This document shows positions 18,339 to 27,001 of a DNA stretch of 62,999 nucleotides, piece by piece (the first letter of the stretch is position 1; every line of letters starts with the position of its first letter). The notes under the pieces were generated by a model. The model was not told the DNA's origin. It was given only the letters and a program-made list of their open reading frames with translations, and searched no databases. This DNA comes from Halomonas sp. (lineage in GTDB: Bacteria; Pseudomonadota; Gammaproteobacteria; Pseudomonadales; Halomonadaceae): assembly GCF_007692655.1 (NCBI RefSeq), contig NZ_REBQ01000082.1, positions 1-62,999 on the forward strand, in the 5' to 3' direction. The position numbers and the translations under genes were made by a program.

Positions 18339-18615
18339 GCGCCGTCGTCAAGCGGTTGCATTGGCTTACCAAGACAATGACCGCGCACCTCGTGTGGTGG
18401 CAAAAGGCTATGGAGATTTGGCCGATCGCATTATGGCGGAAGCTCAACGGCAGGGTATTTATGTACATGATGCGCCTGAGCTCGTAGCACTTTTAATGCA
18501 GTTAGATTTAGATGCGGAAATTCCTTCCAGTCTTTATCAAATCGTAGCGGAACTGATGGTGTGGGTGTTTGAGTTGTCAGAGGAGGGGCTAGCCCATCGT
18601 GAAACGCGTGAGTAG
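18322..18615 (+). CDS. FlhB C-terminal-domain-like protein (FlhX/FhlB type)
   Basis: A 97-residue protein matching only the C-terminal, post-cleavage part of FlhB. Compare QAVALAYQDND..PRVVAKGYGDLADRI here with YAVALSYQEG..PRLVAKGADMVAARI in FlhB of this window; the later DLDAEIPSSLYQIVAELMVW matches VDLEAEVPAELYTAVAEVMAW. It lacks the membrane domain and the NPTH cleavage site. Such stand-alone FlhB-like proteins can substitute for the cleaved FlhB C-terminal domain. The start at 18322 has GGAGG upstream. It is coupled to the second fliK-like gene. Confidence 0.87.
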   Translation: MATPGERRRQAVALAYQDNDRAPRVVAKGYGDLADRIMAEAQRQGIYVHDAPELVALLMQLDLDAEIPSSLYQIVAELMVWVFELSEEGLAHRETRE

Positions 18616-18721
18616 CCAATTATAGACGTTGTATGCAACCATGAGGTCTGGTAATAAAAAGTCATTAACGGCGCCAGCATAATGGTAATAACGTCGCGCC
18701 TGAGTCGTTCAATGGGACATC

Positions 18722-19054
18722 ATGAGTCAAACCAACTTTCTCGACGAAATTCAAGAAATTAATTTAGCTTATCTGCTTCTAGCGCAGCGCTTGCTTGATG
18801 AAGATCGTGAGGCCGCTATGTTTCGATTGAAAATCGACAGCGATGTCGCCGAGCTAATTGTATCGCTCAGTGCTCGACAGCTTACAAAGTTGGCACGTAC
18901 CAATCAGTTGCTGTGTCGGTTTAGCCAAACGAGTGCCGAACACTTGCGACTGCTTACGGCTAATCCACGTGATCAGGGACTGGCAGGACTACATGCATCG
19001 TTATTGCTGGCATGTGAGTCGTTTGAGCCAATGCCGCCAGGAGAGGCGAAGTGA
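18722..19054 (+). CDS. flhD: Flagellar master regulator subunit FlhD
   Basis: A 110-residue subunit of the FlhD4C2 transcriptional activator at the top of the flagellar hierarchy. The sequence has the FlhD pattern: FLDEIQEINLAYLLLAQRLL, then EDREAAMFRLKIDSDVAELI and LSARQLTKLARTNQLLCRF. Its stop overlaps the GTG start of flhC (GTGA). Only 106 bases separate it from the upstream gene; no strong promoter is seen there. Its presence marks an enterobacterial-style class I regulator rather than the FleQ type of Pseudomonas. Confidence 0.97.
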   Translation: MSQTNFLDEIQEINLAYLLLAQRLLDEDREAAMFRLKIDSDVAELIVSLSARQLTKLARTNQLLCRFSQTSAEHLRLLTANPRDQGLAGLHASLLLACESFEPMPPGEAK

Positions 19055-19593
19055 ATCATAAAAGCTTGGTTGATGAGATGCACCAAGTGCAACTGGCAAT
19101 CGAGTTAATTGAGCTCGGAGCTAGGCTGCAGGTGCTTGAAACAGAAACAGAATTAAGCCGCACGCGTTTAATCAAGCTGTATAAAGAAGTGCGGGGTATG
19201 TCGCCACCCAAAGGTATGCTGCCTTTCTCCACTGACTGGTTTATTACCTGGCTACCAAATGTTCATTCGTCGCTGTTTTACAACATTTATATAAGCCTGA
19301 AAGACGCGGCTGGCTGCGAGCGTATTGATGCATTTGTAAAAGCGTATCGACTTTATAATGAACAGATGTCGCTCGAAAAAGTGGAGCCAGTCCTTGGGTT
19401 AACACGCGCTTGGACGCTGGTACGTTTTTTTGAGAGCGATTTGCTTCAACTTAACAAATGTACGCGCTGTCACGGGCAGTTTGTTGCCCATGCGCATAGC
19501 CCTGCTCAACACTATGTGTGTGGCATATGCCAGCCGCCCTCACGAGCGGGTAAAACGCGTAAAGCACAGCAGAATGAAAGTGAAAAAATGTGA
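19051..19593 (+). CDS. flhC: Flagellar master regulator subunit FlhC
   Basis: A 180-residue partner of FlhD, providing the zinc-binding DNA-contacting part. The C-terminal zinc ligands are visible as CTRCHGQF and CGICQPP (two CxxC pairs). The N-terminal part has the FlhC pattern ELIELGARLQVLETETELSR with RLIKLYKEVRGMSPPKGMLP. GGAGAGG precedes the GTG start, which overlaps the flhD stop. A 252-base gap separates it from motA. Confidence 0.97.
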   Translation: MNHKSLVDEMHQVQLAIELIELGARLQVLETETELSRTRLIKLYKEVRGMSPPKGMLPFSTDWFITWLPNVHSSLFYNIYISLKDAAGCERIDAFVKAYRLYNEQMSLEKVEPVLGLTRAWTLVRFFESDLLQLNKCTRCHGQFVAHAHSPAQHYVCGICQPPSRAGKTRKAQQNESEKM

Positions 19594-19845
19594 CATCAAC
19601 GGCGCGCACGGTACGGGCGGCAAGAACTAGGGTATAAGTCATAGTAATGAGCTGTTAGCAATAAACCATGAGTGCATCGGCATAGATAGCAGCAAAATCC
19701 AGTGGTACTTTTTAATTAAACTGCACATTAGCTCTAGTATCATAGGGCAAAGCTGTGCTTGAGCCGGAACAACGCCTAGCCGTCAGAACAGATGGCGAAG
19801 TTTTAGTTCCCTACTTAATACTGAAATACCGCAAGGACTTTGCTT
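19594..19845 (+). other. flhC-motA intergenic region
   Basis: These 252 bases should hold the motA-motB-cheA-cheW promoter. In E. coli this operon is read by FliA. I looked for GCCGATAA with TAAAGTTT and found nothing closer than a poor GCCGTCAG at 19786-19800. The AAGGA at 19833-19837 is the motA ribosome binding site. Confidence 0.35.
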
Positions 19846-20715
19846 GTGCTTATACCTCTAGGCTATGTAATCGTATTGCTCTGTGTGTTTGGTGGTTATG
19901 TGCTGGCAGGTGGCAGCTTAGGCCCTTTGTACCAACCACTAGAGCTGCTCATTATTGGAGGCGCGGGTGTAGGTGCATTTATTGCGGCTAACAATCTCAA
20001 AGCCATCAAAGCCACTTTTAAAATACTGCCCAAGCTCAAGGGAACAAAAAAATATAATAAGGCGTTTTATATGGAGGTCATGGCGATGCAGTACAAGCTA
20101 CTGTCCAAAGTTCGCCGTGAAGGAATGCTGGGTATTGAGCGAGATATCGACAACCCCCAAGAAAGCCCTCTATTTCAGGAGCACCCCGCAGTACTAGCTG
20201 ATCCCCATGTGATGAACTTTCTAACCGACTATTTGCGCCTGATGGTCAGTGGTGGCATGGAGCCGATGGAGATTGATGAGCTGATGCTGCATGAAATCGA
20301 AGTGTTTGAGCAAGAAGCGCATATCCCTATCGATGCTATTGCCAAAGTGGGTGATGCCATGCCTGCTTTTGGGATTGTGGCAGCGGTCATGGGGGTAATT
20401 AAAGCGCTGACCTACGCTGATGCCAGCGCCGAGCAAATGGGGGAAATGATCGCTCACGCCCTGGTAGGTACTTTTTTAGGTATTTTAATGGGTTACGGGT
20501 TCATTAGTCCGATTGCGAGCTATGCGGGTAGGCAGGCCCAGGAAGCGGAGAAAATGCTCCAGTGCATCCGGATAACGCTGTTGGCGAGCCTGCACGGTTA
20601 TGCGCCACAACTCGCCGTTGAGTTTGGCCGGAAAGCCCTCTATGTCGCTGAGCGGCCAAGCTTTGTGGAGCTTGAAGATTACGTAAAAGATGCCAAAAAG
20701 GGCGGTAATGCATGA
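19846..20715 (+). CDS. motA: Flagellar stator protein MotA
   Basis: A 289-residue, four-helix stator subunit forming the ion channel with MotB. It matches the enteric proton-type MotA: a start like LIPLGYVIVLLCVFGGYVLA, the charged loop with SKVRREGMLGIERDIDNP (the Arg and Glu that face FliG), and the conserved prolines in GDAMPAFGIVAAVMG and YGFISPIASY. The frame is open to a TTG at 19840, but that is too close to AAGGA (19833-19837); the GTG at 19846 has proper spacing and aligns with the E. coli start. It overlaps motB by ATGA. Confidence 0.96.
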   Translation: MLIPLGYVIVLLCVFGGYVLAGGSLGPLYQPLELLIIGGAGVGAFIAANNLKAIKATFKILPKLKGTKKYNKAFYMEVMAMQYKLLSKVRREGMLGIERDIDNPQESPLFQEHPAVLADPHVMNFLTDYLRLMVSGGMEPMEIDELMLHEIEVFEQEAHIPIDAIAKVGDAMPAFGIVAAVMGVIKALTYADASAEQMGEMIAHALVGTFLGILMGYGFISPIASYAGRQAQEAEKMLQCIRITLLASLHGYAPQLAVEFGRKALYVAERPSFVELEDYVKDAKKGGNA

Positions 20716-21626
20716 GTAAGGGCGGTGACAAGCGCCCGATTGTTATTCGGCGTAAAAAAAAGGTTCATGCCCATCACGGCGGTGCCTGGAAGATTGCGTT
20801 AGCGGACTTTATGACCGCGCTGATGGCACTGTTTCTCGTTATGTGGATTTTGAGTGTTTCCAGTGAAGAAACGCGCCAAGCAGTTGCTGATTACTTCAGC
20901 ACGCCTTTGATTACAGCTATTACCGGGGGTGATCGTTCAGGTAGTACTAGCGTGATTCCTGGCGGAGGGCCAGATCCGACCCATAGTGATGGGGAGAGGG
21001 CTCGAATAGATACGCTTCAGCGCACTCGTCCAAGCATGGAAGAGAGGCGTTTTTTTAGAGATCTTCAAGAACGCATTGAACGCGCCATTGAGCTTGATCC
21101 TGAGCTGCGCCAGCTTCGCTCACAAATGCGCTTTGATTTAACACATGAAGGGTTGCGAATACAGTTACTAGATACTGACCAGCGCCCAATGTTTGAGCTG
21201 GGTAGTGACCAGGTTGCGCCTTATATGCGCAGCTTATTGCGCACAATAGCGCCATTACTCAATGAGTTACCTAATGAGTTAAGCATTAGTGGACATACCG
21301 ATAGTGTTCCTTATGCGGGAGGCTACCGTGGTTACAGTAATTGGGAGCTTTCCAATGATCGAGCTAATGCCTCGCGTCGAGAGCTGATTGCCGGTGGGTT
21401 TGATCCAGGTCAATTACTACGCGTATCAGGCTTTGCAGATCGCGTCTTGCTACCTGAGACTGAGCCTACGAGCCCTGTAAATCGCCGTATTGAATTAGTG
21501 GTACTGCTGCCTGAAATTGCCGACGCCATTCGCAATCCTGCCGTTATGGTTCCCGATGCTTCAGTGCCTGACGTACCAATAGAATCATCACAACAAGACG
21601 AGCCTCAGGTACAAGACGCAGAGTGA
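20712..21626 (+). CDS. motB: Flagellar stator protein MotB
   Basis: A 304-residue protein with a single membrane helix near residues 28-49 and a periplasmic OmpA-like peptidoglycan-binding domain. The proton-carrying aspartate is Asp32 in KIALADFMTALMALFLVMW, the same position as in E. coli. The OmpA-like motif is LSISGHTDSVPY, followed by NWELSNDRANASRREL and VNRRIELVV. The Ala-Asp-Phe-Met-Thr-Ala sequence is typical of proton-driven motors. It is translationally coupled to motA. The two-gene unit at 38370-39869 is a separate stator. Confidence 0.96.
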   Translation: MSKGGDKRPIVIRRKKKVHAHHGGAWKIALADFMTALMALFLVMWILSVSSEETRQAVADYFSTPLITAITGGDRSGSTSVIPGGGPDPTHSDGERARIDTLQRTRPSMEERRFFRDLQERIERAIELDPELRQLRSQMRFDLTHEGLRIQLLDTDQRPMFELGSDQVAPYMRSLLRTIAPLLNELPNELSISGHTDSVPYAGGYRGYSNWELSNDRANASRRELIAGGFDPGQLLRVSGFADRVLLPETEPTSPVNRRIELVVLLPEIADAIRNPAVMVPDASVPDVPIESSQQDEPQVQDAE

Positions 21627-21678
21627 CCTGAGCCTGTCATAGACTTTCATAAGAGCGACGTTAAGGGTGGAGCGGTGA

Positions 21679-23763
21679 ATGGATATAGCGGATTTTTTTG
21701 ACACCTTTTTTGAAGAAGCTGAAGAGCTGCTTTCTGATATGGAACAGCATTTGCTGGAACTGGATGTTGACGATCCAGACAGTGAGCAGCTCAATGCTAT
21801 TTTCCGTGCTGCTCACTCGATCAAGGGAGGCGCGGGGACCTTTGGGTTTACCGTGCTACAGAAGACCACTCACATCTTAGAAAACCTTCTTGATTATGCA
21901 CGCAAAGGCGAATTGACACTGCGAGCGGATCTTGTCGACACCTTTTTGGAGGCTAAAGACATCATGCATGAGCAACTTAATGCCTACCGCAGCGAAGAGG
22001 AGCCGAATCAAGAAGCATTCGAGCGCATTTGCCAAACGCTGCAGCAAATTGCCCTGGATGAGATTGGCGAGCGTTTAGACGCCCCGGCTGCGCCTGCCGC
22101 TCAGTCTCAAAAATCGCAAAGCTCCTCTTCGAGCGACGCTGAGGCGGCTATGGAGGAAGAGGCAGGGGGTGGGCATCTGCTAGTAGCGCTACTCAATGTT
22201 GATGAAAAAGAGCGCATCTTGCTCGTTGAGGAGCTAGAGCAGCTAGGCGATGTGCATGCCCAGTCAGGTGACGAGAAACGCTATGAAGTTATTCTCAAAA
22301 GTAGCGTTAGTGCAGACGATATCGAAGCTGTCATGTGCTTTATTATCGAGCCAGAGCAAATTTCAATTACGGCGACCGAGGTGGAGGCAGTTGAACCCGC
22401 TGCATCACAATCGGACAGTCCGGCTCCGGTAGCCAAGACACCCCCGGTACCGGCCGCCAAGGCATCGCCAGAAACGAGCAAAGCATCGTCTACGGGTAAA
22501 GAAAAACCTAAAAAAGCGGCTCCCGAGTCAGCATCTATCCGAGTCTCGGTCGATAAGGTCGATCAAATTATCAACTTGGTTGGCGAGCTGATTATTACCC
22601 AGTCAATGCTGGATCAAACGGTTAGCGATCTGGAGGATCAGTCGGTGGGCAACTCCTCGCTGCAAAACGGCATGAGCCTACTGCAGAGAAATGCCCGCGA
22701 CCTCCAAGAAGCGGTCATGTCGATTCGTATGATCCCAATGGAGTTTGTCTTCAGCCGTTTCCCCCGTGTCGTGCGAGATACCGCCAGTAAGTTGGGTAAA
22801 GAAATTGAGCTGATTACCGAAGGTAAATCCACTGAGCTGGATAAAAGTTTGGTAGAGCGGATTACTGATCCGCTGACACACCTTGTGCGTAATAGCCTGG
22901 ATCATGGCGTAGAGCTGCCGGACGTGCGTGAAGCTATCGGCAAGCCGCGGGTGGGTAAGTTAACACTGTCGGCGCGTCACCAGGGCGGCAATATCTTGAT
23001 TGAGGTTCGCGATGACGGCGCAGGGATGGATCGTGACCGTTTGCTCGCCAAGGCGCGTGAAAACGGCCTCAATGTAGCTGACACCATGTCCGATGAAGAG
23101 GTATTTCAGCTCATTTTTGCCCCCGGCTTCTCAACCGCTAACGAAGTGACCGACGTATCTGGCCGCGGTGTGGGTATGGATGTGGTAAAGCGCAACATCC
23201 AAAGCATGGGTGGTCGCGTCGAAATTCAGTCCAAGTTAGGCGAAGGTACCAACACGCGCATCGTGTTGCCACTGACGTTGGCCATACTGGATGGTATGTC
23301 GATTAAAGTAGGCGGCGAGACTTTCATCCTACCGCTTTCAACAGTACTTGAGTCGCTTCAACCTTCTAAAGACGAAATGTACGCCATGGCGGGCGATGAC
23401 GTGGTCATCAAGGTGCGTGACGAATACCTGCCTGTTATTGCTATTCACGAAGTACTGGACGTCGAAAATGCCATTACTGATCCGACCAAGAGCATTGCCG
23501 TTATCGTGCAGGGCGAAGGGCGTCGTTACGCCATGTTAGTGGACGAGCTAGTGGGGCAGCAGCAAGTCGTCGTCAAGAATTTGGAAGATAATTATCGCAA
23601 AGTGCCTGGCATATCTGCCGCCACGATTCTAGGTGATGGCAGCGTTGCGTTAATTCTAGATATTACAGGTTTGCACAGATTGAGCCGATATAAGAAAGAG
23701 GCAGGCAAAAAAGTAGTGAACAATCAAAACCTTTCATTTTTCAAGGAGGCTGAGCCGTCATGA
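21679..23763 (+). CDS. cheA: Chemotaxis histidine kinase CheA
   Basis: A 694-residue kinase that phosphorylates CheY and CheB. P1 phosphotransfer domain: His46 in [17 protein letters not shown]2 CheY-binding domain: about residues 165-235. Then a Pro/Ala linker and the P3 dimerisation region ([19 protein letters not shown]). P4 ATP-binding domain: N box [15 protein letters not shown]1 DDGAGMDRD, and G2 [16 protein letters not shown]5 CheW-like domain at the end. All key motifs are intact and the length is normal. It overlaps cheW by ATGA. Confidence 0.98.
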   Translation: MDIADFFDTFFEEAEELLSDMEQHLLELDVDDPDSEQLNAIFRAAHSIKGGAGTFGFTVLQKTTHILENLLDYARKGELTLRADLVDTFLEAKDIMHEQLNAYRSEEEPNQEAFERICQTLQQIALDEIGERLDAPAAPAAQSQKSQSSSSSDAEAAMEEEAGGGHLLVALLNVDEKERILLVEELEQLGDVHAQSGDEKRYEVILKSSVSADDIEAVMCFIIEPEQISITATEVEAVEPAASQSDSPAPVAKTPPVPAAKASPETSKASSTGKEKPKKAAPESASIRVSVDKVDQIINLVGELIITQSMLDQTVSDLEDQSVGNSSLQNGMSLLQRNARDLQEAVMSIRMIPMEFVFSRFPRVVRDTASKLGKEIELITEGKSTELDKSLVERITDPLTHLVRNSLDHGVELPDVREAIGKPRVGKLTLSARHQGGNILIEVRDDGAGMDRDRLLAKARENGLNVADTMSDEEVFQLIFAPGFSTANEVTDVSGRGVGMDVVKRNIQSMGGRVEIQSKLGEGTNTRIVLPLTLAILDGMSIKVGGETFILPLSTVLESLQPSKDEMYAMAGDDVVIKVRDEYLPVIAIHEVLDVENAITDPTKSIAVIVQGEGRRYAMLVDELVGQQQVVVKNLEDNYRKVPGISAATILGDGSVALILDITGLHRLSRYKKEAGKKVVNNQNLSFFKEAEPS

Positions 23764-24257
23764 GTCAAGCCAACAGTGGGGCGGTATTAGCCGCAGAAGC
23801 CGAAAGCCGCGAATTCCTGGTTTTCTCATTAGGCGATGAAGAGTACGCCATCGATATTTTGAAAGTGCAGGAAATCCGTGGTTACGAAAACGTGACGCGT
23901 ATTGCCAATGCACCTGATTTTATCAAAGGGGTAACCAACTTACGCGGCGTTATTGTCCCGATTGTAGATCTACGCATTAAGTTTCACCTGGATAAAGTCG
24001 AATATGGTGGCCAGACGGTGGTGATTGTCGTCAACGTTGCTGATCGAGTGGTCGGCATTGTGGTGGACGGCGTTTCTGATGTCATGACCCTTACCCCGGA
24101 TCAGATTAAACCGGCACCAGAGTTCGGCGTCACTCTCTCTTCTGACTTCCTGAGCGGCTTAGGAAGTTTAGACGATCGTATGTTGGTACTGGTGGATATA
24201 GACAAGCTTCTGACCAGCGAAGAGATGGCGTTAGTAGATAACACAAGCAGTCAATAA
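23760..24257 (+). CDS. cheW: Chemotaxis coupling protein CheW
   Basis: A 165-residue SH3-like adaptor linking chemoreceptors to CheA. Family features are [40 protein letters not shown], and [18 protein letters not shown]. Length matches the family. It is the last gene of a tightly packed motA-motB-cheA-cheW unit; a 178-base gap with repeats follows before the first chemoreceptor. Confidence 0.97.
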   Translation: MSQANSGAVLAAEAESREFLVFSLGDEEYAIDILKVQEIRGYENVTRIANAPDFIKGVTNLRGVIVPIVDLRIKFHLDKVEYGGQTVVIVVNVADRVVGIVVDGVSDVMTLTPDQIKPAPEFGVTLSSDFLSGLGSLDDRMLVLVDIDKLLTSEEMALVDNTSSQ

Positions 24258-24304
24258 TGTGTTTGCAAACAGCTTGAAGTTGAAAGCAGCTTCAAAAGCA
24301 GGTT

Positions 24305-24435
24305 GGCACAGGGAGTGTGCCGAATACGCTCTATAGTGAGATGCATTCTCGTGCTGTGAAAAGTGACAACGGCAGCAGGCTGTGTGTGGAGAGCTATGTG
24401 AATAGTTGTGTGAATGGTTGTGTGGAGAGTAAAGC
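24305..24435 (+). repeat. Hairpin and short direct repeats before the chemoreceptor gene
   Basis: GGCACA (24305-24310) pairs with TGTGCC (24316-24321) over a five-base loop. Downstream, TGTGTGGAGAG occurs twice (near 24382 and 24419), flanking two copies of a TGTGAATRGT unit. The second GGAGAG serves as ribosome binding site for the GTG start at 24436. The repeats look like a local duplication of leader sequence. No T-run follows the hairpin, so it is not called a terminator. Confidence 0.5.
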
Positions 24436-25737
24436 GTGACACAGCGAATGCGGCAATTAATGAATAATATGACGGTGCGCTTAAGTTGGGGCTTAGTACT
24501 AGCAACGCTTTCAATACTGGTGCTAGTGACCAGTGGTATCGGTCTTTATGCGCTGCATCATGGCGCGAATATTGTGCAGTCATCCCAAGACATGCAGATT
24601 CAACAAGCCGCATTTAATGATTTTGCCGCCACGATTCGTTGGACATTGCTAGGCGTTGTTTTGATGACGCTGGGTACGGTCATTGTGGTTGTTTGGGGAG
24701 TGACCACTAATGTATTGCGGCCGCTGGATCGATTGGTCGGCCATTTTGAACGTATGGCGCAGGGAGACCTGAGCCAGGGCATTAGCTCACCCGGTAACAA
24801 TGAGATTGGTCGCCTCTACAGTGCCATGTCGCATATGCAACACTCCCTTTCCCAGACCGTAGGGGTAGTGCGTACCAGCGGTACGTCTATTTACGAACGT
24901 TCTCAACAGATAGCCAGCGGTAATAACGACTTGTCATCTCGCACTGAGCAACAGGCATCTTCGTTAGAAGAGACCGCTTCCAGTATGGAGCAGTTAGCGT
25001 CTACGGTAGGGCACAACGCTAATAATGCTCAACAAGCCAGCCAGTTGGCTGGGAGTGCCACTGTCATGGCAAGGCGTAGCGGAGAAGAAGTCGGCGGCAT
25101 CGTTGACACGATGCAGGAAATTAGCGCTAGTTCTCATCAAGTGGCTGATATTATTACTGTTATTGATAATATTGCTTTTCAGACCAATATTTTAGCGCTG
25201 AATGCCTCAGTCGAAGCCGCGCGGGCAGGCGAGCATGGTAAAGGGTTTGCTGTGGTGGCACAGGAAGTACGCAGCCTCGCCAGCCGTAGCGCTGCCGCCT
25301 CAAAAGAAATCCGCACGCTAATTGATGCTTCGCTGAGTAAAGTCGATACCGGCACTCAGCGAGTCAATCAAGCCGGTCAGACGATGCAAGACCTGGTAGA
25401 GGCGGTGCAGCGAGTTAGCGATATTATGGATGAAATTGCCTCAGCATCTGAAGAGCAGAGTAGCGGCATTGGCCAGGTGAATCAGGCGGTGGCGCAAATG
25501 GATCAAGTGGTGCAACAAAATGCCCAGCTAGTGCAGCGGGCCGCGCGAAGTGCCAATGAGCTTGAAAGCGAGGCGGCTCGTTTGCGCCAAGCGGTCGAGG
25601 GGTTCCGCGTGGCCGAGATAACCGTCAGTGGCGCCTCTGATGCTTCTCTATCGCCTGTTTTGCCGGTCGCGACTCAGCGCCCGTCTGCAATAGAAAAACG
25701 TCCCTCAGGAAAGACAGAAGAGTGGGAGTCATTTTGA
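24436..25737 (+). CDS. Methyl-accepting chemotaxis protein with almost no sensor domain
   Basis: A 433-residue chemoreceptor. The first membrane helix is about residues 16-40 and the second about 68-88, leaving only about 27 periplasmic residues, where Tar/Tsr types have about 150. HAMP domain about 90-140; signalling domain with the conserved hairpin tip [20 protein letters not shown] and RAGEHGKGFAVVAQEVRSL. The C-terminus ends in EEWESF, a CheR/CheB-tethering pentapeptide of the xWExF type. It occupies the tar position. Without a ligand domain it may sense membrane or redox state or act as a helper; this is inference. The GTG start is supported by GGAGAG. Confidence 0.93.
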   Translation: MTQRMRQLMNNMTVRLSWGLVLATLSILVLVTSGIGLYALHHGANIVQSSQDMQIQQAAFNDFAATIRWTLLGVVLMTLGTVIVVVWGVTTNVLRPLDRLVGHFERMAQGDLSQGISSPGNNEIGRLYSAMSHMQHSLSQTVGVVRTSGTSIYERSQQIASGNNDLSSRTEQQASSLEETASSMEQLASTVGHNANNAQQASQLAGSATVMARRSGEEVGGIVDTMQEISASSHQVADIITVIDNIAFQTNILALNASVEAARAGEHGKGFAVVAQEVRSLASRSAAASKEIRTLIDASLSKVDTGTQRVNQAGQTMQDLVEAVQRVSDIMDEIASASEEQSSGIGQVNQAVAQMDQVVQQNAQLVQRAARSANELESEAARLRQAVEGFRVAEITVSGASDASLSPVLPVATQRPSAIEKRPSGKTEEWESF

Positions 25738-25738
25738 T

Positions 25739-25942
25739 TTGACCGCGATGCAAATCAGCGAAAGCGCTCAAGAAGCCCACCGTTTAGCCGATAGCAGTAG
25801 AGTGACGAGTTAAGAAACTTCGCGAGCGGCGGTCTCGCTGGAGAAGCAGGCTAGATTAGTAGCGTTGTCAGTTGAAGCGTTCCGGTTGGAAAGCAAGGGA
25901 GCGCTAAGCACGCCAGCGGGAAAAAATATTAGCTTTTATTAA
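25739..25942 (+). pseudogene. Relic of a second chemoreceptor (3' end), at the tap position
   Basis: In one reading frame, interrupted by a TAA at 25811, bases 25817-25942 encode a peptide beginning SRAAVSLEKQARLVALSVEA and continuing FRLES. It aligns with the C-terminal end of the signalling domain of the intact receptor at 28102 ([20 protein letters not shown], then FKL). The upstream part (codons from 25739, LTAMQISESAQEAHRLADSS) is less clearly alignable. No complete gene remains; most of the receptor is deleted. In E. coli the tap receptor lies exactly here, between tar and cheR. Confidence 0.7.
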
Positions 25943-26040
25943 AAAGTGCCCAATAGGTTTGCTGTTCAGCCGCATAGGGACACGCTGGCTAATCTGCCTG
26001 TGAAACGGCAAGCAGCCTCAGTAGAGGAGTAGGAAGCGTT
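25938..26040 (+). other. Remainder of the leader before cheR
   Basis: The rest of the 303-base gap before cheR. It carries a sequence (25938-25972, ATTAAAAAGTGCCCAATAGG and GTTCAGCCG) partly shared with the cheZ-flhB gap at 31010-31049, and the cheR ribosome binding site (GGAGTAGGAAG). No convincing promoter; a FliA-like match at 25768-25794 lies inside the relic and is not called. Confidence 0.4.
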
Positions 26041-26910
26041 TTGACCGAACAACGAGAACGGGTTGCCGATGGGCAGTGGGCATCAGGTCATCAGATAGAA
26101 CGTGACCTGATCCTTACCGATGCTGACTTTACACGTATTCGCGAGCTGATTTATCAACGCGCGGGTATCGTGCTGGCCGAGCACAAGCGCGAAATGGTCT
26201 ATAGCCGCTTGGCAAAGCGACTGCGTCATCATGGTATGACACGATTTACCGATTATCTAGTGCGCTTAGAGCGCCAGCCTGAAGCTAAAGAGTGGGAAGC
26301 TTTTACCAATGCGTTAACCACCAACCTGACGGCTTTTTTTCGCGAAGCGCATCACTTCCCGCTATTGGCTGAACACATTAAGACTAAGCAAGAACCGGTG
26401 ACTATTTGGTGTTCAGCAGCGTCGACTGGAGAAGAGCCCTATTCGCTTGCCATGACGCTGTTGGAAACGCTGGGCCCCAAAGCATCCCAGGCCAAGATTA
26501 TTGCCACGGATATTGACACTGATGCCCTGGCGAGAGCTCGCGCCGGGGTATATCCCTTGGAGCAAGTGCGCAAACTTGATGATGTGCGGGTAAAACGCTT
26601 TTTTCAGAAAGGCACCGGCAACCATGCAGGGTTTGCTCGGGTGAGGCCGGAAGTATCGGCGCTGGTAGAGTTCCAGCCGCTTAATTTGTTGGCGCCCCAG
26701 TGGGCTATCAAAGGCCCTTTTGATGCTGTTTTTTGTCGCAACATCATGATTTATTTTGATAAAGATACGCAGTCAAAAATTCTCAAACGGTTTGCGCCGC
26801 TAATGAAACCCGATGGTTTGCTGTTTGCAGGGCACTCAGAAAATTTCTCGTATATTAGTGATGCATTCAAACTGCGTGGTCAGACCGTCTATACCCTGGC
26901 AAAAAAATGA
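26041..26910 (+). CDS. cheR: Chemoreceptor methyltransferase CheR
   Basis: A 289-residue enzyme that methylates receptor glutamates using S-adenosylmethionine. The N-terminal helical domain includes FTRIRELIYQRAGIVLAEHK and LTTNLTAFFREAHHF. The SAM-binding motif is WCSAASTGEEPYSLAMTLLE, later ATDIDTDALARARAGVYP and the catalytic-domain VFCRNIMIYFD. Length fits (about 286). The start is TTG, supported by GGAGTAGGAAG just upstream; no ATG lies near. It follows the receptor relic and precedes cheB by 91 bases. Confidence 0.97.
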   Translation: MTEQRERVADGQWASGHQIERDLILTDADFTRIRELIYQRAGIVLAEHKREMVYSRLAKRLRHHGMTRFTDYLVRLERQPEAKEWEAFTNALTTNLTAFFREAHHFPLLAEHIKTKQEPVTIWCSAASTGEEPYSLAMTLLETLGPKASQAKIIATDIDTDALARARAGVYPLEQVRKLDDVRVKRFFQKGTGNHAGFARVRPEVSALVEFQPLNLLAPQWAIKGPFDAVFCRNIMIYFDKDTQSKILKRFAPLMKPDGLLFAGHSENFSYISDAFKLRGQTVYTLAKK

Positions 26911-27001
26911 ATAATTGTCGTGTTTTTGAGGTCGCTTTAGGCGCTGGCGCTCTAGCGGTTACAACAATACATCAGGTGTCTATCGCAAAAGGAGGCGTGC
27001 T

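Noticed and set aside
25768..25794. FliA-like sequence TCAAGAAG-N11-GCCGATAG before cheR
   Set aside because: The -35 element is poor and the match lies in receptor-relic coding sequence, so it may be chance.
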